Shown here piece after piece: positions 25,670 to 34,744 of a stretch of DNA of 64,000 bases. The translations under genes and the position numbers were made by a program. Source of the stretch: Actinopolymorpha pittospori (GTDB lineage Bacteria; Actinomycetota; Actinomycetes; Propionibacteriales; Actinopolymorphaceae); the NCBI RefSeq assembly GCF_014873875.1, contig NZ_JADBEM010000001.1:4216001-4280000 (forward strand). Direction: 5' to 3'. A model generated the notes under the pieces. The model was not told the DNA's origin, made no database searches, and was given only the letters and a program-made list of their open reading frames with translations. How positions within the stretch are numbered: position 1 is the stretch's first letter; each line of letters starts with the position of its first letter.

Positions 25670-26410
25670 TCAGCAGGCGGAGGCGGCGGTTGCCGGGGCG
25701 AGCAGAGTGGCCCGGAACCGGTACCGGTCGCCGCGATAGATGATGCCGCCGAGCTCGACCACCCGGCCATCGCCGGAGTACGTCACCTGCCTGGTGACGA
25801 GGAGCGGCTGACCAGGTTCGAGGTCGAGCAGGGTCGCCTGGTCCGGGCTGGCGGGCTGCGCCTCGACGCTGTAGTCGGCGCGTTGGGGAGCCGCGCCGGC
25901 GCGGGTCAGTGCGTCGTACAGCGATCGGTCTGAGAAGTCGTGCTCCGCGAGCTCGGGCGCCACCGCCAGCGGAACCCGGCTGCGGTCGAGCGCGACGGGC
26001 AGCTTCTCCAGCATCCGCAGCCGGCGCAGGTCGAGGAGGTCCGCACCCGGCGCGACGCCGAGCTGCTGCGCCTCGTCCAGGTCGGCCGGGCGCACCTGCT
26101 GGGAGAGCACGGTGGAGGAGGGAGTCAGTCGCTGCGCCCGGGCCATCGCCGTGAAACTCAGCAGCGCGTTCGCGGGCTCGCCCACCTGCTCCGCGGAGAC
26201 GTACCAGCCACGGCCGTGTGAAGCGGCGAGCAGTCCCTCCTCGGCGAGGGTGGTGAGCGCGCGGCGTAGCGTCACCCGGCTCACGCGCAGTCGCGCGCAG
26301 AGCTCGCGCTCGCTGGGAAGCCGTGCGCCGCGGGGGTGGACGCCCGCTCCGATCTCGTCCGCGAGCTGGTTCCGTACGCGCTCGTGCAAGGGGACGGAGG
26401 CCTCGCGCAT
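25670..26410 (-). CDS. GntR family (HutC/UTRA) transcriptional regulator
   Basis: A 246-residue repressor-type regulator. Residues 5-70 are the GntR winged helix (P-L-H-E-R-V-R-N-Q-L-A-D-E-I, P-S-E-R-E-L-C-A-R-L-R-V-S-R-V-T-L-R-R-A-L); residues about 95-240 are a UTRA ligand domain ending Y-S-G-D-G-R-V-V-E-L-G-G-I-I-Y-R-G-D-R-Y-R-F. ATG 26410 fits the domain edge; the longer frame to 26512 crosses the operator region. It is divergent from phyH and the sugar ABC/GH4 operon, which it most likely controls through the repeats at 26431-26450. Confidence 0.92.
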   Translation of the reverse strand: MREASVPLHERVRNQLADEIGAGVHPRGARLPSERELCARLRVSRVTLRRALTTLAEEGLLAASHGRGWYVSAEQVGEPANALLSFTAMARAQRLTPSSTVLSQQVRPADLDEAQQLGVAPGADLLDLRRLRMLEKLPVALDRSRVPLAVAPELAEHDFSDRSLYDALTRAGAAPQRADYSVEAQPASPDQATLLDLEPGQPLLVTRQVTYSGDGRVVELGGIIYRGDRYRFRATLLAPATAASAC

Positions 26411-26430
26411 GCGGGAAGTATCGCACCACC

Positions 26431-26450
26431 AAATACCAGGCAAATACCAG
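26431..26450. promoter_or_regulatory. direct-repeat operator candidate for GntR regulator
   Basis: aaataccag occurs twice, at 26431-26439 and 26442-26450, an 11-bp period (one helical turn), in the 140-bp divergent region between gntR and phyH. The local AT-richness stands out from the surroundings. Confidence 0.55.
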
Positions 26451-26550
26451 TTGGCCGGGATAGGAAGACCACCTTGGACCAACAGGATCGGCGCGGTATG
26501 TTCCGTGCGCACTTGGCCGGCGCAGCCACTGGATGGCAGAGGAGCCTCCG

Positions 26551-27285
26551 ATGAGCCAGGTTGACGTGAGGTGCTACGCGCGAGACGGCTACGCCGTCAG
26601 CCGTTCCGTGCTGGGCCACGACCAGGTGCAGTCACTGCGGCAGGAGGCCAACCGGCTGCTCGAGCTGTGTACGCGGAACTCCGACCGCTACGGCGCCCGG
26701 ATCGAGTGGGAGGTCGACCACCTCGCCGACTCCGACCAGGCCGGCATGCACGGGGTGATCCGCAAGCTCGAGCCCGTCTCCGACCTGAGTACGACGTTCC
26801 AGGAGTTGGCGCAGGATCCGGCGGTCACCGCGGCGGCGGAGAGCATCTTCGGCGAGCCGGTCGAACTCTTCGAGGACAAGCTGAACCTCAAGCTGCCAGG
26901 CGGATCGCCCTATCCGTGGCACCAGGACTGGAGCTGTTGCTGGCGCGCGCACACCGACGAACTCGTCACCTGTTTTCTGTATCTCGACGACGCGGACGAG
27001 ACCAACGGTTGCCTGCAGGTGGTGCCCGGAAGCCATACCGGTAAGCCGACTCATCCGTTCCGCTCGGGCGGCCACTTCGAGGTCGATCCGGCATGCGTTC
27101 CGGCGGACCGCATCCAGCCGGTTCCGCTGCGGGCCGGTGACATGATCTGTTTCGACTCCTACCTTCTGCACTACTCCGACCTCAACCGCAGTGCGGTGCC
27201 GAGGATGGCCATCATCTACACCTACAACCCGGCCCGCCTCGGCCGGATCAACGAACGACGGTTCCCAGCCCTGTCCAGCGGATAG
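26551..27285 (+). CDS. phytanoyl-CoA dioxygenase (PhyH) family protein
   Basis: A 244-residue Fe(II)/2-oxoglutarate oxygenase-like protein. The metal triad is visible: His124 and Asp126 (W-H-Q-D-W) and His207 (L-L-H-Y-S-D); Arg218 is a good 2-oxoglutarate ligand. These enzymes hydroxylate or otherwise oxidise small molecules; the substrate here is unknown. ATG 26551 follows gaggag at a proper distance, better than the ATG at 26533. It leads an apparent rightward operon with a sugar importer (66 bp to the binding protein) and GH4 gene, so a carbohydrate-linked substrate is plausible. Confidence 0.9.
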   Translation: MSQVDVRCYARDGYAVSRSVLGHDQVQSLRQEANRLLELCTRNSDRYGARIEWEVDHLADSDQAGMHGVIRKLEPVSDLSTTFQELAQDPAVTAAAESIFGEPVELFEDKLNLKLPGGSPYPWHQDWSCCWRAHTDELVTCFLYLDDADETNGCLQVVPGSHTGKPTHPFRSGGHFEVDPACVPADRIQPVPLRAGDMICFDSYLLHYSDLNRSAVPRMAIIYTYNPARLGRINERRFPALSSG

Positions 27286-27351
27286 TGCCGTCGCGTCGAT
27301 CGTCAGTGGATCGTCGCCCTGTCGGCCCTTCGCAAGCTCCTGGAGCGCTCC

Positions 27352-28746
27352 ATGTCACCCCACGCAGGCCGTTCGCTCCGACCGATCCGCGCCGCGGCGG
27401 AGCCGTTCTCGCGCCGTCGCTTCCTCTCGCGGGTGGGCGTCGGCCTGTCCGCGGTCGCCGGCTCCACACTCTGGTCGGGCTGCATGCCGAGTTCGGTCGG
27501 GAACGACGAGGCCGGTGTCGCGGTCTCCAAGCCGATCGACGGCAAGCTGAACGTGAGTTGGTGGAGCCACAACAACCCGAGTTTCGTGGCGGCCAACACC
27601 GAGATGATCAAGCGGTTCGAGGCGGAGAACCCCGACCTCCACGTCGTCTACCAGTACTTCCCGTACGACGTGCTGGCCCGCAAACTGCAGGCCGCCTATC
27701 GAGCGGAGAACGTCGCGGACATCCAGCAGATGTTCGGCACCTGGGTCACGGAGTACGCCGAGAACAGCCTCCTCGACGAGGTGCCCGCGACCCTCGCGGG
27801 CGGTGACCCGATGCAGAAGTTCTGGCCGGCATCGCTTGGTGCCTACACCCTCGAGGGCAAACTCTACGGCGTACCGCACGAGTACAACCTGGAAAACGGG
27901 GGCATCCTCTACAACCCGAAGCTCGCCAGGGCAGCCGGCATCCAGGAACCCCCGAGCACCTGGGACGAGCTCGTCGAGGCGGGCCAACGGCTGACCAAGC
28001 ACGACTCCAAGGGCCGAGCCACCCAGATCGGGTACGCCTTCACCGGCAACGACTCGATCACCTTCACCTTCCTCTCGATGATCCTCCAGCTCGGCGGCGA
28101 CTACTGGGACTCCGACGGCACCCACGTCAACTTCCACAGCCCGCAGGCGCAGAAGGCGTGGACGGACGAGACCGAGCTTGTGACCCGCTACAAGGTCGAC
28201 AACACGACCTGGTACAGCGGCGACCCTTACACGATGTTCTTCCGCGGCCAGGCGGCGATGGCCCACCAGGGTCCCTGGGTGGTGGCGTCGGGTCAGGCCG
28301 ACTTCCCCGACTTCAAGGACATCTCCTACATCGCCGAACCGCCCTACGCGGGCGACACACTGAAGTTCGCCGCCGAGTCCGGTTGGGGTGAGGTGGTCAA
28401 CGTCAAGGCCGACAAGGAAGTACGCGACGCGGCGTGGAAGTTCGTCGACTTCATGGCCCGTCCCGACAACGCCCGCATCTGGAACCTGAAGTCCGCGACC
28501 GTACCCGCCCTGAAGGAACTCCAGGACGACGAGCAACTTCTCAAGGACGCCCCCTATCTGAAGGTCCCGTTCGGCGTGCTGCCGCACGGACAGTGGGTCG
28601 GCAACGTGAAGGACCGCGACGAGTTCTGGACCTTCCTCCACGACGCGTTCATCAGCGTCGAACTCGGCCAGCAGGATCCGATCGCGGCGATCACCGAAGC
28701 CGAGAAGCAGATCAACCTGATGATCGACGAGAAGATCGGGCCCTGA
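27352..28746 (+). CDS. sugar ABC transporter substrate-binding lipoprotein
   Basis: A 464-residue family-1 extracellular binding protein. It has a Tat-like motif F-S-R-R-R-F-L-S (19-26) and lipobox L-W-S-G-C (Cys44), so it is exported and lipid-anchored. The mature part shows L-N-V-S-W-W-S-H, then Y-G-V-P-H-E-Y and M-A-H-Q-G-P-W typical of carbohydrate binders. tggagcgct precedes the ATG. Two permeases follow within 4 bp and 1 bp gaps; no ATPase is encoded nearby. By context it imports an oligosaccharide or glycoside cleaved by the GH4 enzyme. Confidence 0.95.
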   Translation: MSPHAGRSLRPIRAAAEPFSRRRFLSRVGVGLSAVAGSTLWSGCMPSSVGNDEAGVAVSKPIDGKLNVSWWSHNNPSFVAANTEMIKRFEAENPDLHVVYQYFPYDVLARKLQAAYRAENVADIQQMFGTWVTEYAENSLLDEVPATLAGGDPMQKFWPASLGAYTLEGKLYGVPHEYNLENGGILYNPKLARAAGIQEPPSTWDELVEAGQRLTKHDSKGRATQIGYAFTGNDSITFTFLSMILQLGGDYWDSDGTHVNFHSPQAQKAWTDETELVTRYKVDNTTWYSGDPYTMFFRGQAAMAHQGPWVVASGQADFPDFKDISYIAEPPYAGDTLKFAAESGWGEVVNVKADKEVRDAAWKFVDFMARPDNARIWNLKSATVPALKELQDDEQLLKDAPYLKVPFGVLPHGQWVGNVKDRDEFWTFLHDAFISVELGQQDPIAAITEAEKQINLMIDEKIGP

Positions 28747-28749
28747 GCC

Positions 28750-29769
28750 ATGGCCGAGCCACCGAAGTTGCAGCGCAGTGTCGCATCGCCAGCCGGGCAG
28801 GGAGTTGATGGCGCCACGCCACCGGTGCCTGCCCGCCGGGCGAGGATCACCGGCCCACGGCATGCGGGCGCGGGCAGGGGCCGACCCAGACCACCCGGCC
28901 AACGACGGCAGATGCTGTTCGTCTTCGGGTGGCTCACCCCCATCCTGGCCCTCTTCACGGTCTTCTCGCTGATCCCGATCGGTATCGCGATCTGGCTCAG
29001 CCTGCACCGGTACAACCAACTCGCGCCGGTCTCGCCGTTCCTCGGGCTGCGCAACTTCACCTACGCGTTCACCGACGACCCGGCGTTTCTGAAGTCCCTC
29101 GGCAACACCGGGAAGTACGCGCTGGTGGCGGTTCCACTCAACATCGTGCTCTCACTCGCGGTGGCGCTCGCGCTGAACCAGATCACCAGGCTCCGGGCGT
29201 TGTTCCGTACGGTCTTCTTCCTGCCGGCGATCGCGTCCGCCGTCGCGGCCTCGCTCGTCTGGGTCCCGATCTACGACCCGCAGGCCGGCTGGCTCAACTC
29301 CGCGCTCAACCTGGTGGGGCTGTCGGGCGGGTCCTGGTTGGGTGATCCGAGCACCGCGTTGTGGGCGGTGATGGTGACGGCCGTTTGGCAGGACCTCGGC
29401 TTCAACGTGATCGTGTTCCTCGCGGGCCTGCAGGCGATTCCGCTGGAGTTCTACGACGCGGCGAAGGTCGACGGCGCGGGTGCCGTGGCACGGTTCCGGA
29501 ACGTCACCCTTCCGCTGCTGCAGCGGACGTTCCTCTTCGTCTTCTGCCTGACGACGATCGGCTACCTGCAGGAGTTCACCCGTGTGCAGGTGATGACGCA
29601 GGGCGGGCCACTCCGGTCGAGTGAGACCGTCGTGCTGCACATCTACCAACGCGCCTTCGGCGACTTCCAGCTGGGTTACGCGACGGCGATGTCGATCATC
29701 CTGATGCTGATCATCCTGGTGATCTCGCTGATCCAGCTTCGTGCGCTCCGGACCCGGTGGGAGTACTGA
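28750..29769 (+). CDS. sugar ABC transporter permease (MalF-like)
   Basis: A 339-residue integral membrane protein with a long basic, proline-rich cytoplasmic N-tail (about 1-52) and six membrane segments. The EAA loop is Y-D-A-A-K-V-D-G-A-G-A-V-A-R-F, where the ATPase docks. It starts 3 bp after the binding-protein stop and pairs with the next gene. The N-tail is unusually long; a later start is possible, for example near Met56 (M-L-F-V-F-G-W-L-T-P). Confidence 0.93.
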   Translation: MAEPPKLQRSVASPAGQGVDGATPPVPARRARITGPRHAGAGRGRPRPPGQRRQMLFVFGWLTPILALFTVFSLIPIGIAIWLSLHRYNQLAPVSPFLGLRNFTYAFTDDPAFLKSLGNTGKYALVAVPLNIVLSLAVALALNQITRLRALFRTVFFLPAIASAVAASLVWVPIYDPQAGWLNSALNLVGLSGGSWLGDPSTALWAVMVTAVWQDLGFNVIVFLAGLQAIPLEFYDAAKVDGAGAVARFRNVTLPLLQRTFLFVFCLTTIGYLQEFTRVQVMTQGGPLRSSETVVLHIYQRAFGDFQLGYATAMSIILMLIILVISLIQLRALRTRWEY

Positions 29770-29770
29770 C

Positions 29771-30646
29771 ATGGCCATGACCGTCGAGCCAGGGCGCACC
29801 ATCGAGACAGAACGGCAGCCGACGCGGCAGCCGCGACGGATCGGCCGGATCGTGCTCTACGCCGTGCTCACCGTCGCCGCGGTGCTCTTCGTGATGCCCT
29901 TCGTGTTGATGGTGAGCAACTCGCTGAAGACGGCGCAGGAGATCATCCAGATTCCGCCGACCCTGCTGCCCGAGCATCCGACGCTGCAGAACTTCGCGTT
30001 CGTCCTGCAGAACTCCCCTTATCTGGTGTGGTATCGCAACAGCCTGCTGGTGGCGTGCACGGTGACGGCGGTCACGTTGTTCACGAGTTCGATCGCCGGC
30101 TACATCTTCGCGAAGTTCTCCTTCCCCGGGAAGAACGTCATCTTCGTCGTGATGCTGAGCACGATGATGATCCCCGCACCGGTGATGCTCATCCCGAACT
30201 ACCTCGTGATCGACTTCCTGCACCTGCTCAACACGTTGTGGGCGCTGATCGTCGGAAGCATGGTGAGCGCGTTCGGCATCTTCTTGATGCGGCAGTTCAT
30301 CGCCGCCATCCCCGACGACCTGATGGACGCCGCACGTCTGGACGGCGCGGGGGAGTTCACCATCTACTGGCGGGTGGTTCTGCCGCTGACCGGGCCTGCC
30401 CTCGCGGCACTGGGGATCTTCACGTTCCTCGGCTCCTGGAACGACTACCTGTGGCCGCTGATCGTCATCAACGACCAGGACAAGATGGTGGTCCCGCTGG
30501 CGTTGACGTACTTCAACAGTCAGCACTCCCAGCGTTCGGATCTCGTGATGGCCGCAGCGACGATGGCGGTGGTTCCCGTCTTCATCGTCTTCCTGATCTT
30601 CCAGCGGCGGATCGTCAACGCGTTCGTGCTCACCGGCATCAAGTGA
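29771..30646 (+). CDS. sugar ABC transporter permease (MalG-like)
   Basis: A 291-residue, six-segment permease. The EAA motif D-A-A-R-L-D-G-A-G-E-F-T-I-Y-W-R-V-V-L-P-L lies near residues 188-208 and the C-terminus ends in the typical A-F-V-L-T-G-I-K. It begins 1 bp after the preceding permease's stop, implying translational coupling. It completes the importer apart from the ATPase, which must be supplied from elsewhere. Confidence 0.95.
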   Translation: MAMTVEPGRTIETERQPTRQPRRIGRIVLYAVLTVAAVLFVMPFVLMVSNSLKTAQEIIQIPPTLLPEHPTLQNFAFVLQNSPYLVWYRNSLLVACTVTAVTLFTSSIAGYIFAKFSFPGKNVIFVVMLSTMMIPAPVMLIPNYLVIDFLHLLNTLWALIVGSMVSAFGIFLMRQFIAAIPDDLMDAARLDGAGEFTIYWRVVLPLTGPALAALGIFTFLGSWNDYLWPLIVINDQDKMVVPLALTYFNSQHSQRSDLVMAAATMAVVPVFIVFLIFQRRIVNAFVLTGIK

Positions 30647-30675
30647 GCGCCTGCTCCCCATACGAAAGGATGTCG

Positions 30676-32025
30676 ATGTCCCGGATCAAGGTCGTGCTGG
30701 TGGGCGCGGGAAGCACGGTGTTCACACCCGGGCTGCTGGCTGACCTCGCGTCGTCAGCGGTGTTCGACGATGCCAGCGTCCATCTGGTCGACATCAACGA
30801 GGACGCCGCGCAGACGATGGCGCTCCTTGGCCGGCGGATCGCCAAGGAGCGTGGTTCGGGACTCTCCGTCGAGGCGCACGTCGAGCGCCGGGACGCGTTG
30901 CCCGGTGCGGCGCTGGTGGCCACCACGATCGCCGTCGGCGGCGCGGACGGGTGGCGCGCCGACCTCGACGTTCCGCTCGCCCACGGCATCACCCAGACAG
31001 TCGGCGACACCGTCGGCCCCGGCGGTGTGTTGCGCGCCCTGCGCCAGGTGCCCGAACTCGTGGCGATCGGACGCGACGTCGCCGAACTCGCTCCGGACGC
31101 GTGGCTCGTCAACTACGCCAACCCACTCACGGCCAACGTCCGGGCGATCAGCGGCTTCGCGCACGAGAAGGTGTTCGGGCTCTGTCACGGCACGATGCAC
31201 ACGAAGGCCATGCTGGCCAACGCCCTCGGCGTACCGCGACAGGAGCTGACCGCGGTGTTCGCCGGCCTCAACCACCTGTGCTGGCTGCTCGAACTGCGGC
31301 ACGGACGCCACGATGTCTACCCGCGACTGCGGGCCCTGGTCGCGGAAGCGACGGCACCGGACGCATCCCGCTCCGGCCAGCTGAGTGAACCGGTCACGGC
31401 CGACCTGATGGAGGTGTTCGGGCTCTATCCGGCGCCCGGAGACCGGCACGTCTCGGAGTTCTTCGCGTGGTATCTCGCGGGTACCCCGAACGGCGCCGAG
31501 TTGCCGTGGCGGCTGCAACCCGGCCTTGACGCGACCCGCCGCTACATCGACGAGAAGTCCGACCTGTGGGACAAGCTGCACGAACAGGCCTCCGGTGCCC
31601 GCCCGCTGGACGCCGCCCCCGAGGGGCAGGAGGCCGAACGTCTGGTGTCGATCGCCGAGGCGCTGCTGACCGGCGCCGACCTGGTCGAGTTGGCGGTGAA
31701 CGTACCCAACCAGGGCAAGATCCCGAACCTTCCGTCCGAGGCGGTCGTGGAGGTGCCAGCGGTCATCGGGGCTGCCGGGGTCACCGGTCTCGCGGTGGGC
31801 GACCTCCCGCCGGCCCTCGCCGCCACGTTGACGGCACGCGCCGCGCAACAGGAACTGACCGTTCAGGCCGCGGTGTCGGGTTCACGGACGCTCGCGTTGC
31901 AGGCGCTGGCGATGGATCCCCTCGTGCCCAGCCCGCACCTGGCCCGATCGATCCTGGACGACGGGATCCTCGCCCACGCCCCGCTCCTCGCCGCCTTCGC
32001 CGCCTCTGACGACGCCACGTCCTGA
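30676..32025 (+). CDS. glycoside hydrolase family 4 (NAD- and metal-dependent)
   Basis: A 449-residue cytoplasmic glycosidase. N-terminal Rossmann loop V-G-A-G-S-T-V-F (9-16); Asn149-Pro150; the Mn-binding Cys170-His171 in G-L-C-H-G and His200 in G-L-N-H are all present. GH4 enzymes cleave alpha- or beta-glycosides by a redox-elimination mechanism; specificity (galactoside, glucoside, glucuronide or galacturonide) cannot be set here. aaagga precedes ATG 30676. Last gene of the phyH/importer operon, it would process the imported glycoside. Confidence 0.93.
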   Translation: MSRIKVVLVGAGSTVFTPGLLADLASSAVFDDASVHLVDINEDAAQTMALLGRRIAKERGSGLSVEAHVERRDALPGAALVATTIAVGGADGWRADLDVPLAHGITQTVGDTVGPGGVLRALRQVPELVAIGRDVAELAPDAWLVNYANPLTANVRAISGFAHEKVFGLCHGTMHTKAMLANALGVPRQELTAVFAGLNHLCWLLELRHGRHDVYPRLRALVAEATAPDASRSGQLSEPVTADLMEVFGLYPAPGDRHVSEFFAWYLAGTPNGAELPWRLQPGLDATRRYIDEKSDLWDKLHEQASGARPLDAAPEGQEAERLVSIAEALLTGADLVELAVNVPNQGKIPNLPSEAVVEVPAVIGAAGVTGLAVGDLPPALAATLTARAAQQELTVQAAVSGSRTLALQALAMDPLVPSPHLARSILDDGILAHAPLLAAFAASDDATS

Positions 32026-32043
32026 GTCGAAACTAGCCGTGTC

Positions 32044-32787
32044 CTAGCCGGCGACCGGGTAGTCCGGCGTGGGCGGGGTGCCGGTGTAGTCGTGCCTCGG
32101 CCCCAGGTAGCTCATGGTCACCGCGCGGCGCGGGTTGCCCGAGGTGTTCGCCGCGCTTCCGTGCAGGAGCAGGCTGTGGAAGAACAGGCCGGTGCCCCGC
32201 CTCATCGGCACCGGTACGAGTGCGGCCGGGTCGTAGTGATCCGTCGGCACGATGTAGTCGTCCTGCGTCCGCACATGGGGAAGCGCCCCACCGTGATGAC
32301 TGCCGGGAACGACGGTGAGGCAGCCGTTGTCCAGCGTCGCGTCGTCGAAGGGCACCCAGCACGACCACAGCGACATCGGCGCGATCGGCCAGTACGGCGA
32401 GTCCTGGTGCTGTCCCTTCTCCGACCCGACCGCGGCCGGCTTCATCAACGCGCTCGCCCGGAACAGCTGGGCGGGTGCGCCCACCAGGTCGTGCATGTGG
32501 CCAAGCACCGGCTCGCTGCTGATCAGCGTGCGCAGCAGGTCGTCGTGGAAGAGCCCGTCGATCTTGCGGATGTCGCCGCCGCCGGCTCGCACCTGCCCGG
32601 CGCGTTCCAGCTCCGGCTCCCGCTGGATCGAGATTCCTTCGCCGGCGGGACGGGCACCGCTGGCGTACTCGTCGAGACGTTCGGCGTAGCGGGCACACTC
32701 GTCCGCGCTCAGGAGGTTCTCGACGAGGAAGAACCCGTCGTGCTCGGCCCGGTCGCGAAGCCCGTCGATGTGCTGGTCCTGCTGCAT
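32044..32787 (-). CDS. second phytanoyl-CoA dioxygenase (PhyH) family protein
   Basis: A 247-residue 2-oxoglutarate oxygenase-like protein: His127 and Asp129 (G-Q-H-Q-D-S-P-Y-W), His209 (L-L-L-H-G-S-A) and Arg220 supply the metal and cosubstrate sites. ATG 32787 is preferred over GTG 32796 because aggaag is better spaced. It ends the leftward LplABC-type operon (69 bp after the last permease). It is clearly different in sequence from the PhyH at 26551, sharing only the fold motifs. Confidence 0.9.
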   Translation of the reverse strand: MQQDQHIDGLRDRAEHDGFFLVENLLSADECARYAERLDEYASGARPAGEGISIQREPELERAGQVRAGGGDIRKIDGLFHDDLLRTLISSEPVLGHMHDLVGAPAQLFRASALMKPAAVGSEKGQHQDSPYWPIAPMSLWSCWVPFDDATLDNGCLTVVPGSHHGGALPHVRTQDDYIVPTDHYDPAALVPVPMRRGTGLFFHSLLLHGSAANTSGNPRRAVTMSYLGPRHDYTGTPPTPDYPVAG

Positions 32788-32856
32788 GGTCACCACTTCC
32801 TGGTCAGGTGGGGTTGAGGCAGGTCGGTCCGTCGCTCCAGAGCATCACGCGACACG

Positions 32857-33756
32857 TCACTCCTTGATTCCGCCGACGAGGATGCCCTTGACGAAGTGCT
32901 TCTGCAGGAACGGATAGACGCAGACGATGGGGGCGATGACGACGACGATCAGGGAGTACTTCATCTGGATGGCGAGGGCCGACTGGGTCGCGGTGTCGAC
33001 CGGACCACCGGCCCCGAGCATCGTCTGGTCGTTCTGCAGCAGGATCTTGGACAAGAAGATGGACAGTGGTTGCAGGTCGGCGTTCGGGAGGTAGATCAGC
33101 GGAGTGAAGTAGTCGTTCCAGTGCCCGACGGCGTAGAAGAGCGAGAGCACTGCGAGGATCGGCTTGGACAGGGGAAGGACGATCCTCCACAGTATCTGCA
33201 GGTCGTTCGCACCGTCGGTCTTGGCGGCCTCCAGGAGGCTCTCCGGAATAGTGGTCTGGAAGAACGTCCGGGTCACGATGATGAGGAAGGCGTTGACCGC
33301 CGCGGGGATGATCATCGCCCAGCGGGTGTTGTAGAGCCCGAGGTCCTGGATCAGCGTGTAGGTCGGGATCAGGCCGCCGCTGAAGAACATCGTCACGACG
33401 ATGAAGACCATGAAGAACTTCCGGCCGACGAACGTGCGCCGGGACAGCGGATAGGCCGCGAGCACCGTCATGATCACGTTGAGCAGGGTGCCGACACCGG
33501 TGTACCAGAGCGTGTTGTAGTAGGCCCGCAGGGCACCCTCGGTCTCGAAGACCAGCTTGTACGCGTCCGCCGAGAACCCGACCGGCCACAGCCACACCCG
33601 CTGCTGGAGTACGGCCACCGGATCGCTGATCGACATGCTCACGACGTAGACGAAGGGAAAGAGCGTCACGCAGATGACCACCAGCATGACGAGCACGAGA
33701 AGGCCGTCGGCCACCCTCTCCCCGCGGGCTCGGCGAAACGCGTTGACTGTCGTCAT
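32857..33756 (-). CDS. carbohydrate ABC transporter permease (LplC-like)
   Basis: A 299-residue, six-segment permease. The EAA loop reads E-A-A-K-T-D-G-A-N-D-L-Q-I-L-W-R-I-V-L-P and the C-terminus ends in G-I-L-V-G-G-I-K-E, both typical of the LplC/YtcP group that pairs with LplB. It lies 10 bp after the partner permease. No ATPase gene is present in the operon. Confidence 0.94.
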   Translation of the reverse strand: MTTVNAFRRARGERVADGLLVLVMLVVICVTLFPFVYVVSMSISDPVAVLQQRVWLWPVGFSADAYKLVFETEGALRAYYNTLWYTGVGTLLNVIMTVLAAYPLSRRTFVGRKFFMVFIVVTMFFSGGLIPTYTLIQDLGLYNTRWAMIIPAAVNAFLIIVTRTFFQTTIPESLLEAAKTDGANDLQILWRIVLPLSKPILAVLSLFYAVGHWNDYFTPLIYLPNADLQPLSIFLSKILLQNDQTMLGAGGPVDTATQSALAIQMKYSLIVVVIAPIVCVYPFLQKHFVKGILVGGIKE

Positions 33757-33766
33757 CGTGCCTCCC

Positions 33767-34738
33767 TCACCACAGGGACGTCTCGGAGACGCGGCGGGCG
33801 ATGCGGTTGACGATCAGGAGCAGGGCCAGGTTGATGACGGAGTTGAACAGCCCGATCGCCGCGGCGAAGCTGTAGTCGGAGCTCACGATCCCGCGACGGT
33901 AGACGTAGGTCTGGATGACGTCCGCCGTCTCGTACACCGCCGGGTTGTAGAGAAGCAGCACCTTCTCGAAACCGACAACCATCAGGTTGCCCGAGTTGAG
34001 GATCAACAGGATGACCATCACCGGCACCAGGCTCGGAAGCGTGATGTACAGCACCTTCTGCCAGCGCTTGGCACCGTCCACGTCGGCCGCGTCGTAGAGG
34101 TGGGGATCGATCCCGGCCAGTGCGGCGAGGTAGATGATCGCGCCCCAGCCGAACTCCTGCCAGATGCCGGAGACGATGTAGACCGACCTGAAGTAGTCGG
34201 GGTTGCTCATGAAGTCGATTCGCTCGAACCCCAGGAGCGCCCGCAGGTTGTTGACGATCCCGTCGGCCGGAGCGAGGAAGGTGACCAGCATGCCCGCGAT
34301 CACCACGACCGAGATGAAGTGCGGCAGGTAGCTGATCGTCTGCGCGGCACGTTTGAGGAGCTTGCCGCGTAGCTCGTTCAGCAGCAACGCGAAGATGATC
34401 GGAACTGGAAAGCCCCACAGCAAGGAGTACAGGCTGAGCAGGAGGGTGTTGCGAATCAGCCGCTCGAAGTAGAACGAGTTGAAGAACTCGACGAAGTTGG
34501 CGAAGCCGACCCAGGGACTCCCGAACACGCCGAGTCCCGGCGAGTAGTCCTTGAACGCGATGACCGCGCCGAGCATCGGGCCGTAGTGGAAGACGGCGTA
34601 GTAGAGGATGACGGGGGAGATGAGCAGCAGCAGGTAGCGGTCCCGCCAGATCCGCCTGCGAAGCGCCGGCCAGGAGCCTCCGGGCCCTGGTCGGGTCCGG
34701 GTGGGAGCGCCCGCGCGCCTGGTGTCGGTGGCGACCAC
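33767..34738 (-). CDS. ABC transporter permease (LplB-like)
   Basis: A 323-residue permease with six membrane segments and an N-terminal R-R-I-W-R-D-R-Y-L-L-L-L-I-S-P entry helix characteristic of LplB/YteP proteins. EAA-type loop: Y-D-A-A-D-V-D-G-A-K-R-W-Q-K. It starts 6 bp after the binding-protein gene and forms a heterodimer with the LplC-like permease. Confidence 0.94.
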   Translation of the reverse strand: MVATDTRRAGAPTRTRPGPGGSWPALRRRIWRDRYLLLLISPVILYYAVFHYGPMLGAVIAFKDYSPGLGVFGSPWVGFANFVEFFNSFYFERLIRNTLLLSLYSLLWGFPVPIIFALLLNELRGKLLKRAAQTISYLPHFISVVVIAGMLVTFLAPADGIVNNLRALLGFERIDFMSNPDYFRSVYIVSGIWQEFGWGAIIYLAALAGIDPHLYDAADVDGAKRWQKVLYITLPSLVPVMVILLILNSGNLMVVGFEKVLLLYNPAVYETADVIQTYVYRRGIVSSDYSFAAAIGLFNSVINLALLLIVNRIARRVSETSLW

Positions 34739-34744
34739 CGTGGT

